A stretch of DNA of 64,000 nucleotides from Tillandsia leiboldiana. Taxonomy: Eukaryota; Streptophyta; Magnoliopsida; Poales; Bromeliaceae. The notes beneath the pieces were generated by a model. The model did not search any database, had not been told where the DNA came from, and saw only the letters and a list, made by a program, of their open reading frames with translations. Positions within the stretch are counted from its first letter, which is position 1, and each line of letters starts with the position of its first letter. A program made the position numbers and the translations under genes. Positions 1-11,517 of this stretch are shown one piece after another. The stretch spans positions 11,411,879 to 11,475,878 of the forward strand of contig CM055072.1 of NCBI GenBank assembly GCA_029204045.2, read 5' to 3'.

Positions 1-317
1 AGAACATCCCAGATTTCTTTCGCAGTCTCACATGCCGAGACGCGAGAGAACTCAGTTTGCGACAAAGCATTAAATAAGGCGTTAATTCCTTTGCCATTGT
101 AAGAGGATGAGTCAATCTCTTCCTTGGTCCATTTCGACCTAGGTCTGATGGTGTGAACATCAACAATAATTTCAGTTTGATTTGACCATCCTAACTCGAT
201 TGATTGCCACACCCGTTCGTCGATGGAAATTAAAAATGCTTTCATCCGTACTTTCCAGTAGGCATAGTTTGTTCCATCGAAGAACGGGGGTCTGTTGATG
301 TTTCCACCTTCAACCAT
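1..317 (-). CDS. gag: Sirevirus A Gag, N-terminal fragment (runs off left edge)
   Basis: This is the first ~105 codons of a Ty1/copia Gag; the rest lies left of the window. The frame is open throughout from an ATG whose complement is at 315-317. The protein begins MVEGGNINRPPFFDG and contains NYAYWKVRM, DERVWQSIE and ACETAKEIWDV, typical of the copia Gag (UBN2/DUF4219-type) N-terminus, which forms the virus-like particle. The start sits about 20 bp inside the PBS, as expected for a first gene. It aligns along its whole length with the gag start of element R at 62518-62833 and carries one base that R lacks, so this copy shows the undamaged spacing. Family assignment is confident; whether the rest is intact cannot be seen. 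Confidence 0.85.
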   Translation of the reverse strand, partial: MVEGGNINRPPFFDGTNYAYWKVRMKAFLISIDERVWQSIELGWSNQTEIIVDVHTIRPRSKWTKEEIDSSSYNGKGINALFNALSQTEFSRVSACETAKEIWDV

Positions 318-336
318 TGTTTACAACCCTATTCCC

Positions 337-348
337 GCTCTGATACCA
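337..348 (-). other. Primer-binding site of element A
   Basis: The minus strand reads TGGTATCAGAGC, complementary to the 3' end of plant initiator-Met tRNA, two bases inside the LTR boundary at 351. It fixes the element's orientation (gag to the left, 5' LTR to the right). Confidence 0.9.
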
Positions 349-650
349 ATTGTTGGGTTATACTTAATATGGATCTAAATAGGGGAAAAAACACCTACAG
401 GGGGGTGAATAGGTGTAAACAATAAACACTCAAAAATCTTTGCGTAATAAAACCCAATGCGGAAATGAAAAATAACACGCAAGATTTCTACGTGGAAAAC
501 TCCAAAACCAGGAGTAAAAACCACGGGACCGATAACACGGTGAAATCAACTAAGATTATAACACGTACAAAGGTGATATAACGCACTCACAGACGACTCA
601 ACCTTTTTCCATACACTCCGAGTTGATCTTCTCCGCTCGCTCCGCAACGC

Positions 651-838
651 GCCTCGAATCCACGATTTGCGTCCAACACCGAATCCACGGCGTCCAACAT
701 CGAGTCCACGACGTCTGACCGAATCCACGGTCTCCACCAGGTAGTACGTCTCGATCACACGAACGTACCTCGCTCCGAATCCACGAGAGCGGTAGCACCT
801 TGAATCCACAAGGCCACGCGAATCCACGCGCCGATTTT
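651..838 (-). other. Hairpin array with TGGATT loops, LTR of A
   Basis: Read on the minus strand there are seven clear units with loop TGGATT (TGGACT in one) and a short inverted repeat on both sides, for example GACCG/CGGTC and CCTTG/CAAGG; an eighth, at about 740-765, is degenerate. Two stems differ from their counterparts in the solo LTR only by C-to-T changes that leave G-U pairs in RNA. The array lies downstream of the TATA-like site, so it should be transcribed. Confidence 0.7.
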
Positions 839-1124
839 GAGGAAAAATCGTTGTTTTGTTGGTGGTGATGATCCGCAGAATACTTAGATCAAAGATAGAT
901 CGGAAATGCCATCTAAGTATTCATTAATTTGATTCTACTCAAAATCTGAGTATGAAAACCTAAAATCAAATTAATCAATATAGATGAAGAAACATAGATT
1001 TAAATCTTGTTATTTCCTTTCTTCTCTATATGTGGATCTCTAAGTTTTTCTCCGTTAATTTTTTTCTGTCATTTTCCAGAGATAAAACTTAGTGTGGATT
1101 ACCCTAAAAGATAGAATTAGGGTT

Positions 1125-1428
1125 TACTTATAGGTTAGAAACCATTGGAAGAGGATAAGAATCAAAAACTGATTGTAACAGAATTTTTCCCGCACGACGG
1201 TCCGGACCGGATTAGCTCGTTCAGGACTGTCGTTGATTTTCAGAGAATTCCGGAAAAATCAAGGTTCGGGGTCCGGAACGAAAAGCCACGGTCCGGACTG
1301 TTCATGCAGTTTCTGCAAAATCCACGTTCGGGGTCCGGAACGAAACAGGGATGTTCAGGACTGGATTTGTGCATGAACTACCAACGTTCGGGGTCCGGAC
1401 TGTAGTCCCCTGTTCCGGATCCTGAACA
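1125..1428 (-). promoter_or_regulatory. TATA-like site and TCCGGA palindrome array, LTR of A
   Basis: On the minus strand a CTATAAGTA box (1125-1133) is preceded by an array of TCCGGA-centred palindromes (1195-1428), here in the form GGTCCGGACC or GGGGTCCGGAAC. The geometry matches the other Sirevirus LTRs in this window. Predicted RNA polymerase II promoter; not experimentally known. Confidence 0.6.
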
Positions 1429-1649
1429 TGTAACATGTCCAGTTTTTGATTTTTATGCGATTAAAAACCCATCCAAGTGTTTCTACATTATAAGAAGTAT
1501 TCAGATCACCAAAATTGTTTAGTTAAACTTACCTGATCCTTTTGAATTCTTCTTTCTTGAGATTAAGGTATATGATCCAAGCTTCTTCATCTTCAATCTT
1601 CAAGACTCAAACACTTCACGAAATACGCCAAAACAAAATCCTTAATAAC

Positions 1650-2779
1650 GTGTCCCTGGACCCATGCACCGCGACCACGGAACAGCGACGGCCAATCCGA
1701 AGCCGCCACGTGGACCGCACCCACGCCCACGCTGACGCATGGCCGCAGCGACGCGTCGCGTCCCGCTGACCAGCCAATGGGAGGCCGATACGTGGCCTCC
1801 CCGCTGACACCGGGCCAGGGAGCCAGCGCGCCTTCCCCACACGCCTTGCCGCCCTCGGCCGCAGCGTCTAATGGGGCGCCGCCACGTGGCGCGCCCCAGC
1901 GCGCCGCGCGGGCTTGCCGCACCTCAGGATTCGCGCCCGCGCCTCGGGGTTCACCCCAACTACCTCAGGATCTATGCCAACTACCTCGGAATCCGTGCCA
2001 ACTGCCTCGGGATCCGTGCCACTCGGGATTCGGGCGCTGCTATAGTACTTTTCGGGCACTACTACTGTACTTTTCGGGCGCTCGCCCGAGCCCGAACCGG
2101 ACTGCTACAGTGAACCGTGTTCGCTATAGTGCAACCCGGTTCGCTGCAGCCCGAAAAACCTGGGCGCTATAGCACTTTCCGGGCGCCCGGAACCAACTTT
2201 CGGGTGCCCGAAAGTTGGGCCCAAGCCCGGTTTCGCCCGTTTTCGTCCGTTTTCGCCCGTTTCTCGCCCGTTTTCTCTCAAATTTGACAGGTAGCCACAG
2301 TTTAACTTGATTTATCACCAGACACTTCAAATTTTCAATTTGGACTACTTCTGGGTCGCCAAAAGCCTCACTGTAATCACAATCGCTGACGGGCCCCATT
2401 CTCACTATCCGGGCATCCGATCGACATGAAACTTTTACTGTGTCTTTAAAACATATTTACGGAGCTCCCGTAATTTTCTCGGAATTTTTCGACACTGTGA
2501 ATTTTTCGCTTAGAATCTGGGCCCACTTCCTCATATAAAAGTCTAGATCTCTTATTTTAACCTCGATTTGGGCCCAATTTATTCCCAAGTCATCCTTTAT
2601 CTTTCTAAACTCAATAAAAATAGTATTTCATACTATTTTTATTTACATTTATTTATATACCAGAATCTGGTACATTACAGGGATCACCATTCCCAACTAC
2701 ACCCTGCCCAAGTAATGAAACCTAGCCAACAACCCGCTGCAATACACTACTATAAGACCTACTTTTCCACAACCCAGGG
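1650..2779 (-). repeat. Degenerate GC-rich LTR remnant, probably Tekay type
   Basis: The first ~640 bp are GC-rich with repeated CCACGTGG-type sites and CCCGAAA / CGGGCGCC runs, the same composition as the upstream part of the minus-strand Tekay LTR at 29400-30050. From 2290 the sequence becomes ordinary and I cannot align it. The left part would have been cut by insertion of Sirevirus A at 1649/1650. The open frames here are by-products of GC bias. Confidence 0.45.
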
Positions 2780-2925
2780 GTCCGTCGTTTCCCTCCTCAA
2801 ATACTGGCGGATTGTATTTCCTAAATTCTGGCATATTTGCCCTCACACGGGCACGTTTTGCATTCACCGCAACCCCACCACCCCCAGAAGTGGTGGAAGT
2901 GGAAATAGAAGGTGTCACCATAGTT
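2780..2925 (-). pseudogene. Possible gypsy Gag fragment
   Basis: A short minus-strand stretch reads RANMPEFRKYNPPVFEEG, resembling the F/Y-x-PP-x-F segment before the Retrotrans_gag domain of Ty3/gypsy Gag proteins. A glycine-rich stretch precedes it and the similarity ends near 2780. Nothing else of the gene is visible. Low confidence; chance resemblance is possible. Confidence 0.25.
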
Positions 2926-4821
2926 GCCCCAAAAATTCCTGAAATCTCAGGTTAATTTCACGCCGATTCATCCCGAAAACTTTCTAAAACCTCACCAAAA
3001 TATTCAAAAGGTATCGAATATCCTTCCATATACTAAATTTTCACAATTTTGCCCAAATCTAATGTATTACAAACGTTCTTATATATTTTATTTTTTATAT
3101 GGTTATAATGGTCAGAATTGGAAAATTTTAAGGGTGAACTAATGTTAGTCAACCAAGATGGATAATTTGAATATATTAAAGATTTTAGAGGAATATATTT
3201 AATAAATTTGAATATATTAAAGTTTTTGGAGAGATTTTAAAATTTTATAGGAAAACATAAAAAACTATCCCAAATTTAATGTGTCATGTTATAAGATTTC
3301 ATCCTATGTAATTGTTGTGATAAAAGTGCTAGGGTCATTAGATTCTTTTCCACAAAATTTAATTTATCTTATATTTGTATTACCTATATGCATTAAAAAT
3401 TATGTCAATTTTTATTCCGTATTTTAGCATTATATCCAATACGCATAAATTATTATTATTATTATTATTGAATTCACTAAAATATTTTATTAAAACAAAT
3501 TTGCAGATAAACTATTTGTATTAAAAAAAAAAAAAATCACATAAATTAAATATTCTATTAATTGATTGTTGATATGCCACCCGTATCATCTTAAACCACG
3601 AATATAACGAAATAAAAAGTTTTCATGTGATATAGACTAAACAAATTTGGAGGAGATATTTTAGAGCACACGTAGTCGCACTCAATTGGATAAGCTTAGG
3701 TGATTTGACAAAATATCTGTATTTAAAGTAAGTTATCTTTTGCGTGTCAGTTCCAAGATTAGAGGAAGCGAATTCTCTTCAATCCAATCTGTACGAAGAT
3801 TCGTTTAGAAAGCCATCAAATTTATCGTGATTTAGTAGACTGTTTGTAACAAAAAAAAAAAAAAAAAAAAAAACTTTGAGATGCTGTTCGGGCTCAGAAT
3901 TAATAAATTTTTAAAATAATTTTTTTTTAAATAATTTATTATTTAGAAATAATTCTAAATAAAAATAAAATTATATTTGATTTATAATGATGCTATTCTC
4001 ATTAATAATTAGCATTATATTTAATTAATTTTTTAAAATAGTGAAGAATAATAGAAAAAAAAAGTGATGGTTAAATTTAATATAAAATATAATTAAATTA
4101 AAATAATTTATTGTATAAATTATTTAATAAAAATAATTTATTATATAAATATATTTTAACAAAAGTAATTTGTTATAAAAATAATTTTTTTTTTCAAATT
4201 ATACTTAAACTAAAATTTAATAAAAATAATTTATTATAATATTTCAGTATAAATAATACATATTAATATAATATAATTAATATTTTTTATAATAAAAATA
4301 ATATTTATGTAAAATATTAATATAATATATAATTAAGATATTATAATATAATTAATATTTTTATGATATAATTAATATTTATTATAATATTTATGTAAAA
4401 TTCTATAATTATTTTAAAAAAATCCAACTTGTACATTCCAAAAGAGGTGTACATCTTACTTCCCACCTATCCTAGGATGGGGTGAACTCTACTAATCACA
4501 TCAATGTGACTAGTAAAAAAGTTTTCACGCTTGAATGAATAAAGTGTATAGCATATACCCCAAATGGGGTGTATGAATAACATTGCTTTTTATTTTAAAG
4601 ACTTTTCAAGAATTGTAGGTTAGGAAATTAGACCTCAAGACTAGGATTTACTCTTTTTCTCACATTATTATTTTTAATACTAAGACCCAAAAGGTTTTTA
4701 TAAAACCTTAATCAGAGGGTTGTAAAATGTTTACAACTATAATTTTTTTTTTTACATAGAGTAGGGTGTAGAGTACCAGAAGGTTTAGTAACTGTTTGGG
4801 CGTGTCGTTATTGTGCTGACC
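2926..4821. other. AT-rich, gene-free interval
   Basis: No credible coding sequence. 3880-4430 is nearly pure A/T with imperfect ATAATTAATATT-like repeats. It includes an (ATT)n microsatellite at about 3450-3469 and a 23-base A run at 3851-3873. I looked for terminal inverted repeats and found none; it may be decayed transposon or scaffold-attachment-like DNA. Confidence 0.6.
3851..3873 (+). repeat. Poly(A) tract
   Basis: 23 consecutive A residues. It could mark the 3' end of an old LINE/SINE insertion, but I see no ORF or target-site duplication, and tract length in assemblies is unreliable. Confidence 0.8.
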
Positions 4822-5874
4822 TATCACGCCCCGGGGTAATTTGAAAGCGAAAAATGGTCCAATTTTTTTTCTAAAAGCCTTTACTCCCCGACATGTTTCT
4901 AGACCCGCCACATACACAAGGTCACTCTCAATCAAACAAACAACCAGAGTCTTCCCTGCATATGCACGGCCTCGCACAACGTACAATCACCAAGCCTCAA
5001 TAGTTTAACATACACATATTCAATTAAGGAATAAAGCAAACTTGTACATCATTCAAAAGAAATTCGCCCACTCGGCATACTCCAAGTAGAAAAGATAAAA
5101 CCACAAGGTTTTAAAATAGTGCCTACCCGACACTTTGTTTTAAAAATTCATTTTCGCAATTGTGTTATCTTTTCAAAAACATTTACATACACATTCAATC
5201 ATTACAAGATAAGAATGAAAGATCCAAAGTTTATTATCCCAAGCCATCACGGCATCCAAGTTCCAAAGTTCTAATTGTTCACATCACATCATCCACATCA
5301 CAAATTGTTCATATATCATGCCATCCATATCCACATAATGTAAGAACAAAAGGGGAGTAAAAAGAGGTCATCGGAATGACGAAAATGTAATGTCAATCAT
5401 GAGCCGGCGCCACTCCTCCGTCCCCGCCGAACCTGTCACATGGTGGGAGTTAGTGACCAAACTGTAGGAAAGGAAATAACCAATAACATAATCATAACAT
5501 GATGTAATAAGTACAAAAAGTAAATAGGACAGCAAACCGTCAACCGGAACATTCATTCCATTCATACCATCCCTTAGTCCGCAGACCTAAGAAATTACCA
5601 ACCTTGCTCAATCGTTTGTTACTCTTCTAACCCTCCCCTTAACACCTCGGAGAGCCCCTACGTAATCCACACGTAGAGTTCACGAGTCCTTAGACCAACT
5701 TCTCCAGAAAAATACACCCGTGCGGTGGCCAAACCACTGGTGTACGTGATAACACCATGAGCCTCAAAACCTATAACCGTAGACTAGATCGTGATAGCTG
5801 TATCCGATAAAGTCAAGCGTCTTACCTTGTCCTCTTTTTGTATGTATCAATTTTGCCAAAACATGCAACACCTT
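4822..5874 (-). repeat. Truncated L-family gypsy LTR
   Basis: Reverse-complemented, this ends CCCCGGGGCGTGATA, the diverged counterpart of the LTR end at 13045. It matches 12004-13045 in order: the A-rich run before the end, a CATATGCA-containing block, the ACTTTGT...TGTCG motif and the CTCATGG...ACACCAG motif. The remainder is missing, apparently cut by insertion of T1 near 5875. No PBS flanks the left end, so it may be a solo LTR. Confidence 0.6.
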
Positions 5875-8800
5875 GCCTGTAGAGCCCCAAATCCCCATGT
5901 AGCTTTTCCCCGTGAATCCACGATGTGAAACACCTGTAATTGGTGTGTCGGGCCCGTAACGCATCAAGTGGATGTGTCTGATGGACTCAGTAAGGTTCCT
6001 GGATCAAGCCTGTCTCTCGGCTACTTTTGCTGAATTTTGGAAGAGGTTTCAGGCTGATCGGAGGTTGGTTTTGGATTCAGCGCGGAAAAACGCTTGAAAA
6101 CGGCTATTTGTTTGTATTTTTCAGAGTTCGAATGCCCAAAAACGGAAACCCGGAAGTTTTTTGTGGATTCGGGTGCATGGGGGAGGCAGGTTCAGGTTGC
6201 ACCTATTATTGGCCGGTTCAGGTTACGCGGTCCACGGAGCGGCGCGGGGTGGCGCATGGACCCGGCGTGGGGACACGTGGCGCCCCAGGAGTGGCCGGCG
6301 CGCATTGCGCGGTCCACGGAACCCCCGCGTGGGTGCAAAGACCGGGCGCGGGGACACGTGGCAGCCGTTGATTGGCGGGCTCACGCGGGCGGTCCAGGGA
6401 GGCACGCGCGGGCGCCTCGGGATGCGTGCGCACGTGGGGGGCAGCCAGCGAGGCGCACGTGGGCGCGGCTGGCGGGTCGCGCGGGCGGGCCACGTGGTGC
6501 CCTGCCATTGGCGGGCGCCACCTACTCGTTTGACCGGGCGCGGGACACGCGTCGCCGCCCTGGCGCGCTTGCAGCGCTGTCCCGTGTTCGGGGGACACGT
6601 ATCGGATACTGGTGAATCCGGGCGCTCCTTAGCGGGCTGTTGGGCGCGGATTTTGGCGCACGAATATTTCGGGCGCCCGAAACCCTAACCCAAATTCCCT
6701 TCTCAGGCTGGGCCTAAAAATAGGCCCCTTAGGCCTTCTTTTGTGGATTTTCTGGGTCGTTTCACCGGGAGAGTTCTACAGAGAAGTTGTTCACCCATTT
6801 GTTCGACACTTTGTGGTGGAGTTCCAGGATTTTTGGAGGACGCTACTTCGACGTCTACTGCGATTCGGCGCACTGCGACGCTCCTTCCTTGGTGGACTTT
6901 TTCGTCGCATTTCGGTCTGTGGACTCCCCTGGGCTACCCCGAAGGAGTTTTCGGGTGATTCTTGCACCTATGTTTTCACGACAGGTAGGGCTTCGATTCT
7001 TGTATTTACAACTTCCCTCCGTTCCGAGCTTTTCATGGGTCTTTCGAACCATCTTATGGCCCTATTTTCTGCGGTGGGATTTTGGACAGCATTGGAGTGA
7101 TTGTGGGTTTTCTCGGCCCACGAGCATCGGAACGAGGAGTGTGAGTACTCGTTTTCTAGGCCCACGGGCTTTGATTTTTGACAGCTTTCAGTCGCGAGGA
7201 ATACCGTCGTGATTTTTCTGGAATTTTTGGAGATTGCTTCGAAGGTGATAATTCCACTTTTTTTGGACTGAAAGTTACAGATTATTGATTGTGTAAGTTT
7301 TGGGCTCGCAGCGGTGTTTTATTTATATCTTGGCCTACAGTTATCGGAACGGGACATTCGAGTACTCGATTCGCATCTACGCGACGTGAGGATCGCAACG
7401 GTGATTTTTTCGGATTTTTCGGAGGACTGTGCAGAGGTGAATTTTCTCATTTTTCGTGCTGTTTAGCAAAACAGCAAGTACAGTTTTGGAGATGCTCATT
7501 TTCGCCATGTGCGATCTGTTTTGCTGTAGTTCTCGCATCTGGAGGTTTGTGAGGATAGAAGATCTTGGACAGCGAGGAGTCTCGTACAGTTGTGGTTTGT
7601 GCATTTTGAGGTGGGTGATTGTTGTGAACGTCACATTTTGACTTACTCACTATGAATATTAGAGTGATCCCCGTTGTTGAATGCCAATTAGTACATTGTG
7701 GATAACATGCATGCAGGTATAGATTGGACATGTACTATGTTAGTACTTAGTGTTCTTATGAGATTTATTATTATCCTGGAATAACATGTTTTAATCAATG
7801 TGAGACCAATGATATCTGTTTTTCTTTTATCATCATTAGGATACTTGCATGCTTGTATGGACATCTAGATAGGCCATCTTCTACTGCTACACTATCATTG
7901 GGATTTCACTTAGGAGAAACCATGTTGGCGCCTTTTCTTCTTTTATCGAGGCACATGTGGTATATTGCTCGGGTTTGAGCAGGGTTGTAGGATAGTGTAG
8001 CCGGGCTTATAGAGTCGGGATTTGTCCCACCAGATTGTGGATTGTTGGATATAGCGGCGACTGCGGATATTTGGCGGTTGACCGGATGTTGGCTATTGTA
8101 CTAGGTTATGGATTTGTGGGGTATTGCGGCAACCGCGAACATTAGGCGGTTGACCGGATGTCTACTTGTGTATCAGATTGGGGATCGAATTCCTCTAGTG
8201 GATGGAGTTTCCCACTTATTGAGTATTATTGCATCAGATTGGGGGATCGGGTTTTCTTTAGTGGATCGGTTTCCCACTTCGATTATAGTCGTGATGCAGT
8301 CCTGCTATATCATGATACTTGTGACAGAGGTACTTTACTAGTGTGGGTCGCTCCCCTCGAGTGCCACTCCGGAGGTAGGCCTATGACCGAGCCAAATGTG
8401 TCGGTCTGGTACTTATATTGGGATGCGAGCCATGTGTGCCGATCCCGCGGATTCGAGCCATGTGTGCAGATTTCGCTACTGAGTTCTTGAGTTCGACAGC
8501 AGAGCAGGCAGTGCCAGTTTTTCCAGGTGGTTAGATTGGGTTTATTAGGCAGGCACATTTACTGATGCATTCATATAGTTACTCTTTCAGGCACTACATA
8601 TAGAGGCATAGTAGCGGTAGTTCTTTTATCGGCAGGTATGTTCTTAACTTACCGCCTTTCTTTCCCTTTCACCTCTGGTAGAACTAGTTGGCACGTCAAA
8701 GTTTGAGGCTTTACCCACTAGGGGGAGGCTACTGTTTTATAGTAGTTCTTACCCCCATTCTTGTTGTCTTTTCTTCCCCCTTGTTTTGTAGAGTCATCTG

Positions 8801-8956
8801 CGGGAGCTGCTGGGCCATCAGCGGTAGATCGAGGTAAGAGGATAGCGGACTAGATAGACCGTCCACCCGACAGTGTGCTAGCTGGACTTTTGATGTACCC
8901 CTATCTTCTCGGACATTGTATTTGTACTCTATTTTTGGGTCTGACTTTAGCCAGCT
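5875..8956 (+). repeat. 5' LTR of Tekay element T1, first part
   Basis: The LTR start is set by alignment with T2 (about 15466) and G, whose LTR starts TGATGACC; here the start is about 5874-5878. It contains the GC-rich CACGTGG-rich upstream region (6180-6640), a TATA-like box at 6714 and a pyrimidine-rich leader. It stops at 8956 where the solo L LTR is inserted; the last bases CAGCT (8952-8956) recur at 13046-13050. LTR total excluding insertions is about 3.3 kb. Confidence 0.75.
6714..6990 (+). promoter_or_regulatory. T1 TATA-like box and splice-donor-like site
   Basis: A degenerate TATA box (CTAAAAATAG, 6714-6723) sits where T2 has TTATAAATAG and G has CTATAAATAGG. About 271 bp downstream, ACAG|GTAGGG (GT at 6985) matches a plant 5' splice site, and the flanking GGTAGGGCTTCG is shared with G. 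Confidence 0.5.
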
Positions 8957-9740
8957 TGTAGTATTCAGACCCTTCTTGTGTTCTTTTTATTTTCCCTTTG
9001 AATAAAATTAGTTGTTTGGGGTTATTTACCGAGTTTTCGTGGGTGGAACCTTTGTGCTTGCGGGTATTTTTTTTGTGGTAGAGCACAAAAAACGGAGAAC
9101 GACAAAGCGATCGGATCGGAAATCTGACTTACGTATTGCCCGGAAAGGGGTTTTTTGGGTTTCGGCGTCCGTAGTGTGCATCGGGATCCGTGCCGGCTAT
9201 TACGGAATGTTTTGGCGATCAGCACGCTTTCCGAGGAGATTGGAATCTTTCTCTTTATACCGAATATGGGTTTTTCCTTATGTACAAGAAGAAGGTATTA
9301 CTTCATTTTATTTATTTAATTTTTATTAAAGAATCGGAAAAACCCTAGTTCGGGAGGGAGGCAAAAGAAAAGAGATCGGCTCTTCTATCTTCTCCGATCA
9401 ACGAGCCGGAGGCGGGGAACGAGACGTCACCGTCAGCGGGGAGCGGATCCGGTCTTCTCTTTACCCGCGAAGAACGTTTTTGGGGTCGTCTTCTCCGTTA
9501 GAGCAAGGTTAGCGGTTTAGCTTTCGTTTTCGTGTTTTTCGTTTTCGTGTTTTTCGGCCATTGGGGTTTTTGGTGTTCGCGTCTTGTCGCCATGCGTCGC
9601 TAGGATGCCCTAGCTGCTGCCGGGCCGCCGCCTTGCTGCTGCCGTGCGGTCAGGGCACGCGCCGCCGCCTTGCTGCTGCCGTGCGGACAGGGCACGCGCC
9701 ATCGCGTGCCGCTGTTGAGCGATGCCGCGCTATTTGCGCG

Positions 9741-10330
9741 CCCGCGCGGGGATGCAGGCCGCACCGCGCGCGGGGCTGCAGGCCGCGCCGCGCGCGGGGT
9801 AAGTAGGTCGCGCCGCGCATGGGGCTGCAGGCCGCGCCGCGCGCGGGACCTGCAGGGTGCGACGCGCGCGGGGTCTGGAGGTCGCGCCGCTCGCGGGGCT
9901 GCAGGCCGCGCCGCGAGCGAGGTCTGCAGGGCAAGCTACAGGCCGCGCCGCGCGGGGGACCTGCAGGGTGCGCCACGCGCAGGGTTTCTGCTGCCGCGCC
10001 ACTTGCGCCCGTGCGGGGGAAGTGCCCGCACAGGACTGTGTCGCGCCGCGCCGCTGCCTTGCCGCCGCGCGAGCTGCACTGGGGCGCCGTGCCGCTTGCG
10101 TCCGTGCAGGGGAAGTGACCGCGCAGGACTGTGCCATGCCGCGTCGCTGCCTTGCCGCCGCGCCGCTTGCGCCCGTGCGGGGGAGGTGCCCGCGCAGGGT
10201 TGTGCCGCGCCGCGCCGCTTACACCCGTGCGGGGGAGGTGCCCGCGCAGGGCTATGCTATGCCACGCCGCTTGCGCCCGCGCGGGGGAGGTGCCCGCACG
10301 GGGCTGTCGCATGCGTCGCTCCGCCGCACC
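9741..10330 (+). repeat. GC-rich minisatellite within the L LTR
   Basis: Two kinds of imperfect tandem unit. About 24-25 bp units around GCGCGGGGCTGCAGG fill 9760-9960. Longer units of ~50-60 bp, carrying CGCCCGTGCGGGGGAGGTG, fill 10000-10320. They make long open frames in several registers, which I do not read as genes. Confidence 0.75.
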
Positions 10331-10918
10331 GCGTTGTTGACTGCGCCACGTCATGTTGGGTTGTAGTGTTTTTGGTCCTTTCTGGACAGAGGTTGGGTTT
10401 ACTTTTTCGCGGGGATTGGTGGTATTACTGATGTGTTCTTTTGGGGACTTTCTAGGTCCGGGGGTCGTGCAAAAGCGTAGGATGGCTTAAGTGGCTGCGG
10501 TCGACGTTCCCGGAGGTGGGTAACCTTTACTTCTTCGTGCACGCTTAGTTGCAAACACTTGAGTTAGGAGTATGGTATTGCGTTTTGATCCACGTTGTGA
10601 GTTGTTGACTAACCCCTATTATGCATCGGTTTTTATCTTATTTGGAGCGACTGTGTGTCGCGAGATCCTATGACACATGTCGGTGTTTCCTTTTGTTACG
10701 GAATTTAAGTTGGCGTAGTTTCGTGAAAGGTTCAAGTCTTGAAGATTGAAGGTGAAGAAAGTTGGATCATTTAACTCAATCTCAAGAAAGAAGAATTCAA
10801 AAGGATCAGGTATGTTTAACTAAAATTTATTGGTGATCCGAATACTTCTTGTAGTGTAGAAACACCCGGAAGAATTTTTAATTGCATAAAAATCAAAAAC
10901 TGGTGTTCGGACATGTTC

Positions 10919-11217
10919 AGGATCCGGATCAGAGCCAGCAGTCCGGATCCCGAAGGTTGTTGTTTCATACATTACTTCAATCCGGATCGCAGCATCTCAC
11001 GATCCGGATCCCGAACGTTGAGTTTTCTGAATTGTATGAACGATCCGGATCAGGCATTCCGATCCGGATCCCGAACGATTGTTTTTCTGGAAACCGTCTT
11101 TCTTGCTACTGCAATCCGGATCGCCCAAATCCGATCCGGATCGCCGTCCGTTAAAATTCCAGAAATGTTAGGTTTTTGATTCTTATCTCCTTCCAAATGT
11201 TTCTAACCTATAAATAG
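10919..11217 (+). promoter_or_regulatory. GATCCGGATC palindrome array and TATA box, solo LTR
   Basis: About ten TCCGGA cores, mostly as the perfect 10-bp palindrome GATCCGGATC or the form GGATCCCGAACG, occupy 10919-11150 in paired units about 60 bp apart. CTATAAATAG follows at 11208-11217. An array of identical palindromes immediately upstream of a TATA box suggests binding sites for a dimeric transcription factor. Confidence 0.7.
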
Positions 11218-11517
11218 ACCCTATGACTCTTTTTCTAGGGTTAAGCAAAAAAGCAAAGAAGCCGATAAAAAGGAAAATAGCCGTCATAATCAAATATCAT
11301 TTTATACGGCCTAAGATCCACATATAGAGAAGAAAGGAAATCATTAGATAATACTCTATGTTTCTTCATCTATATTGATTAGTTTGATTCTAGGTTTTCA
11401 TACTCACATCTTGAGTTGAATCAAACTAATGAATACTTAGATGGTATTTCCGATCTATCTTTGATCTAAGTATTCGACGGATCATCACCACCCAAAAACA
11501 ACAATTTCCCCAACATC

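Larger units (their letters stand above)
351..1649 (-). repeat. 5' LTR of Sirevirus A
   Basis: This LTR of about 1.3 kb begins TGTTGGGTTATA and ends near 1649 in AATAAC, where other family members end GTAACA; the right boundary is good to a few bases. It aligns with the solo LTR at 10694-11998 (opposite strand) and with both LTRs of R, but is clearly diverged, with GGTCCGGACC-type palindromes where they have GATCCGGATC. It cuts into GC-rich sequence resembling a Tekay LTR. Confidence 0.88.

Noticed and set aside
3880..4430. MITE or centromeric satellite in the AT-rich tract
   Set aside because: No terminal inverted repeats, flanking duplication or regular period could be found.
5160..5967. 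Small open frames of 60-67 codons in the L fragment
   Set aside because: They lie inside sequence that aligns with the non-coding LTR at 12004-13045.
9561..10431. Long overlapping open frames on both strands (up to ~250 codons)
   Set aside because: They follow GC-rich tandem repeats in several registers, with no recognisable domain and low-complexity Arg/Ala/Pro composition.
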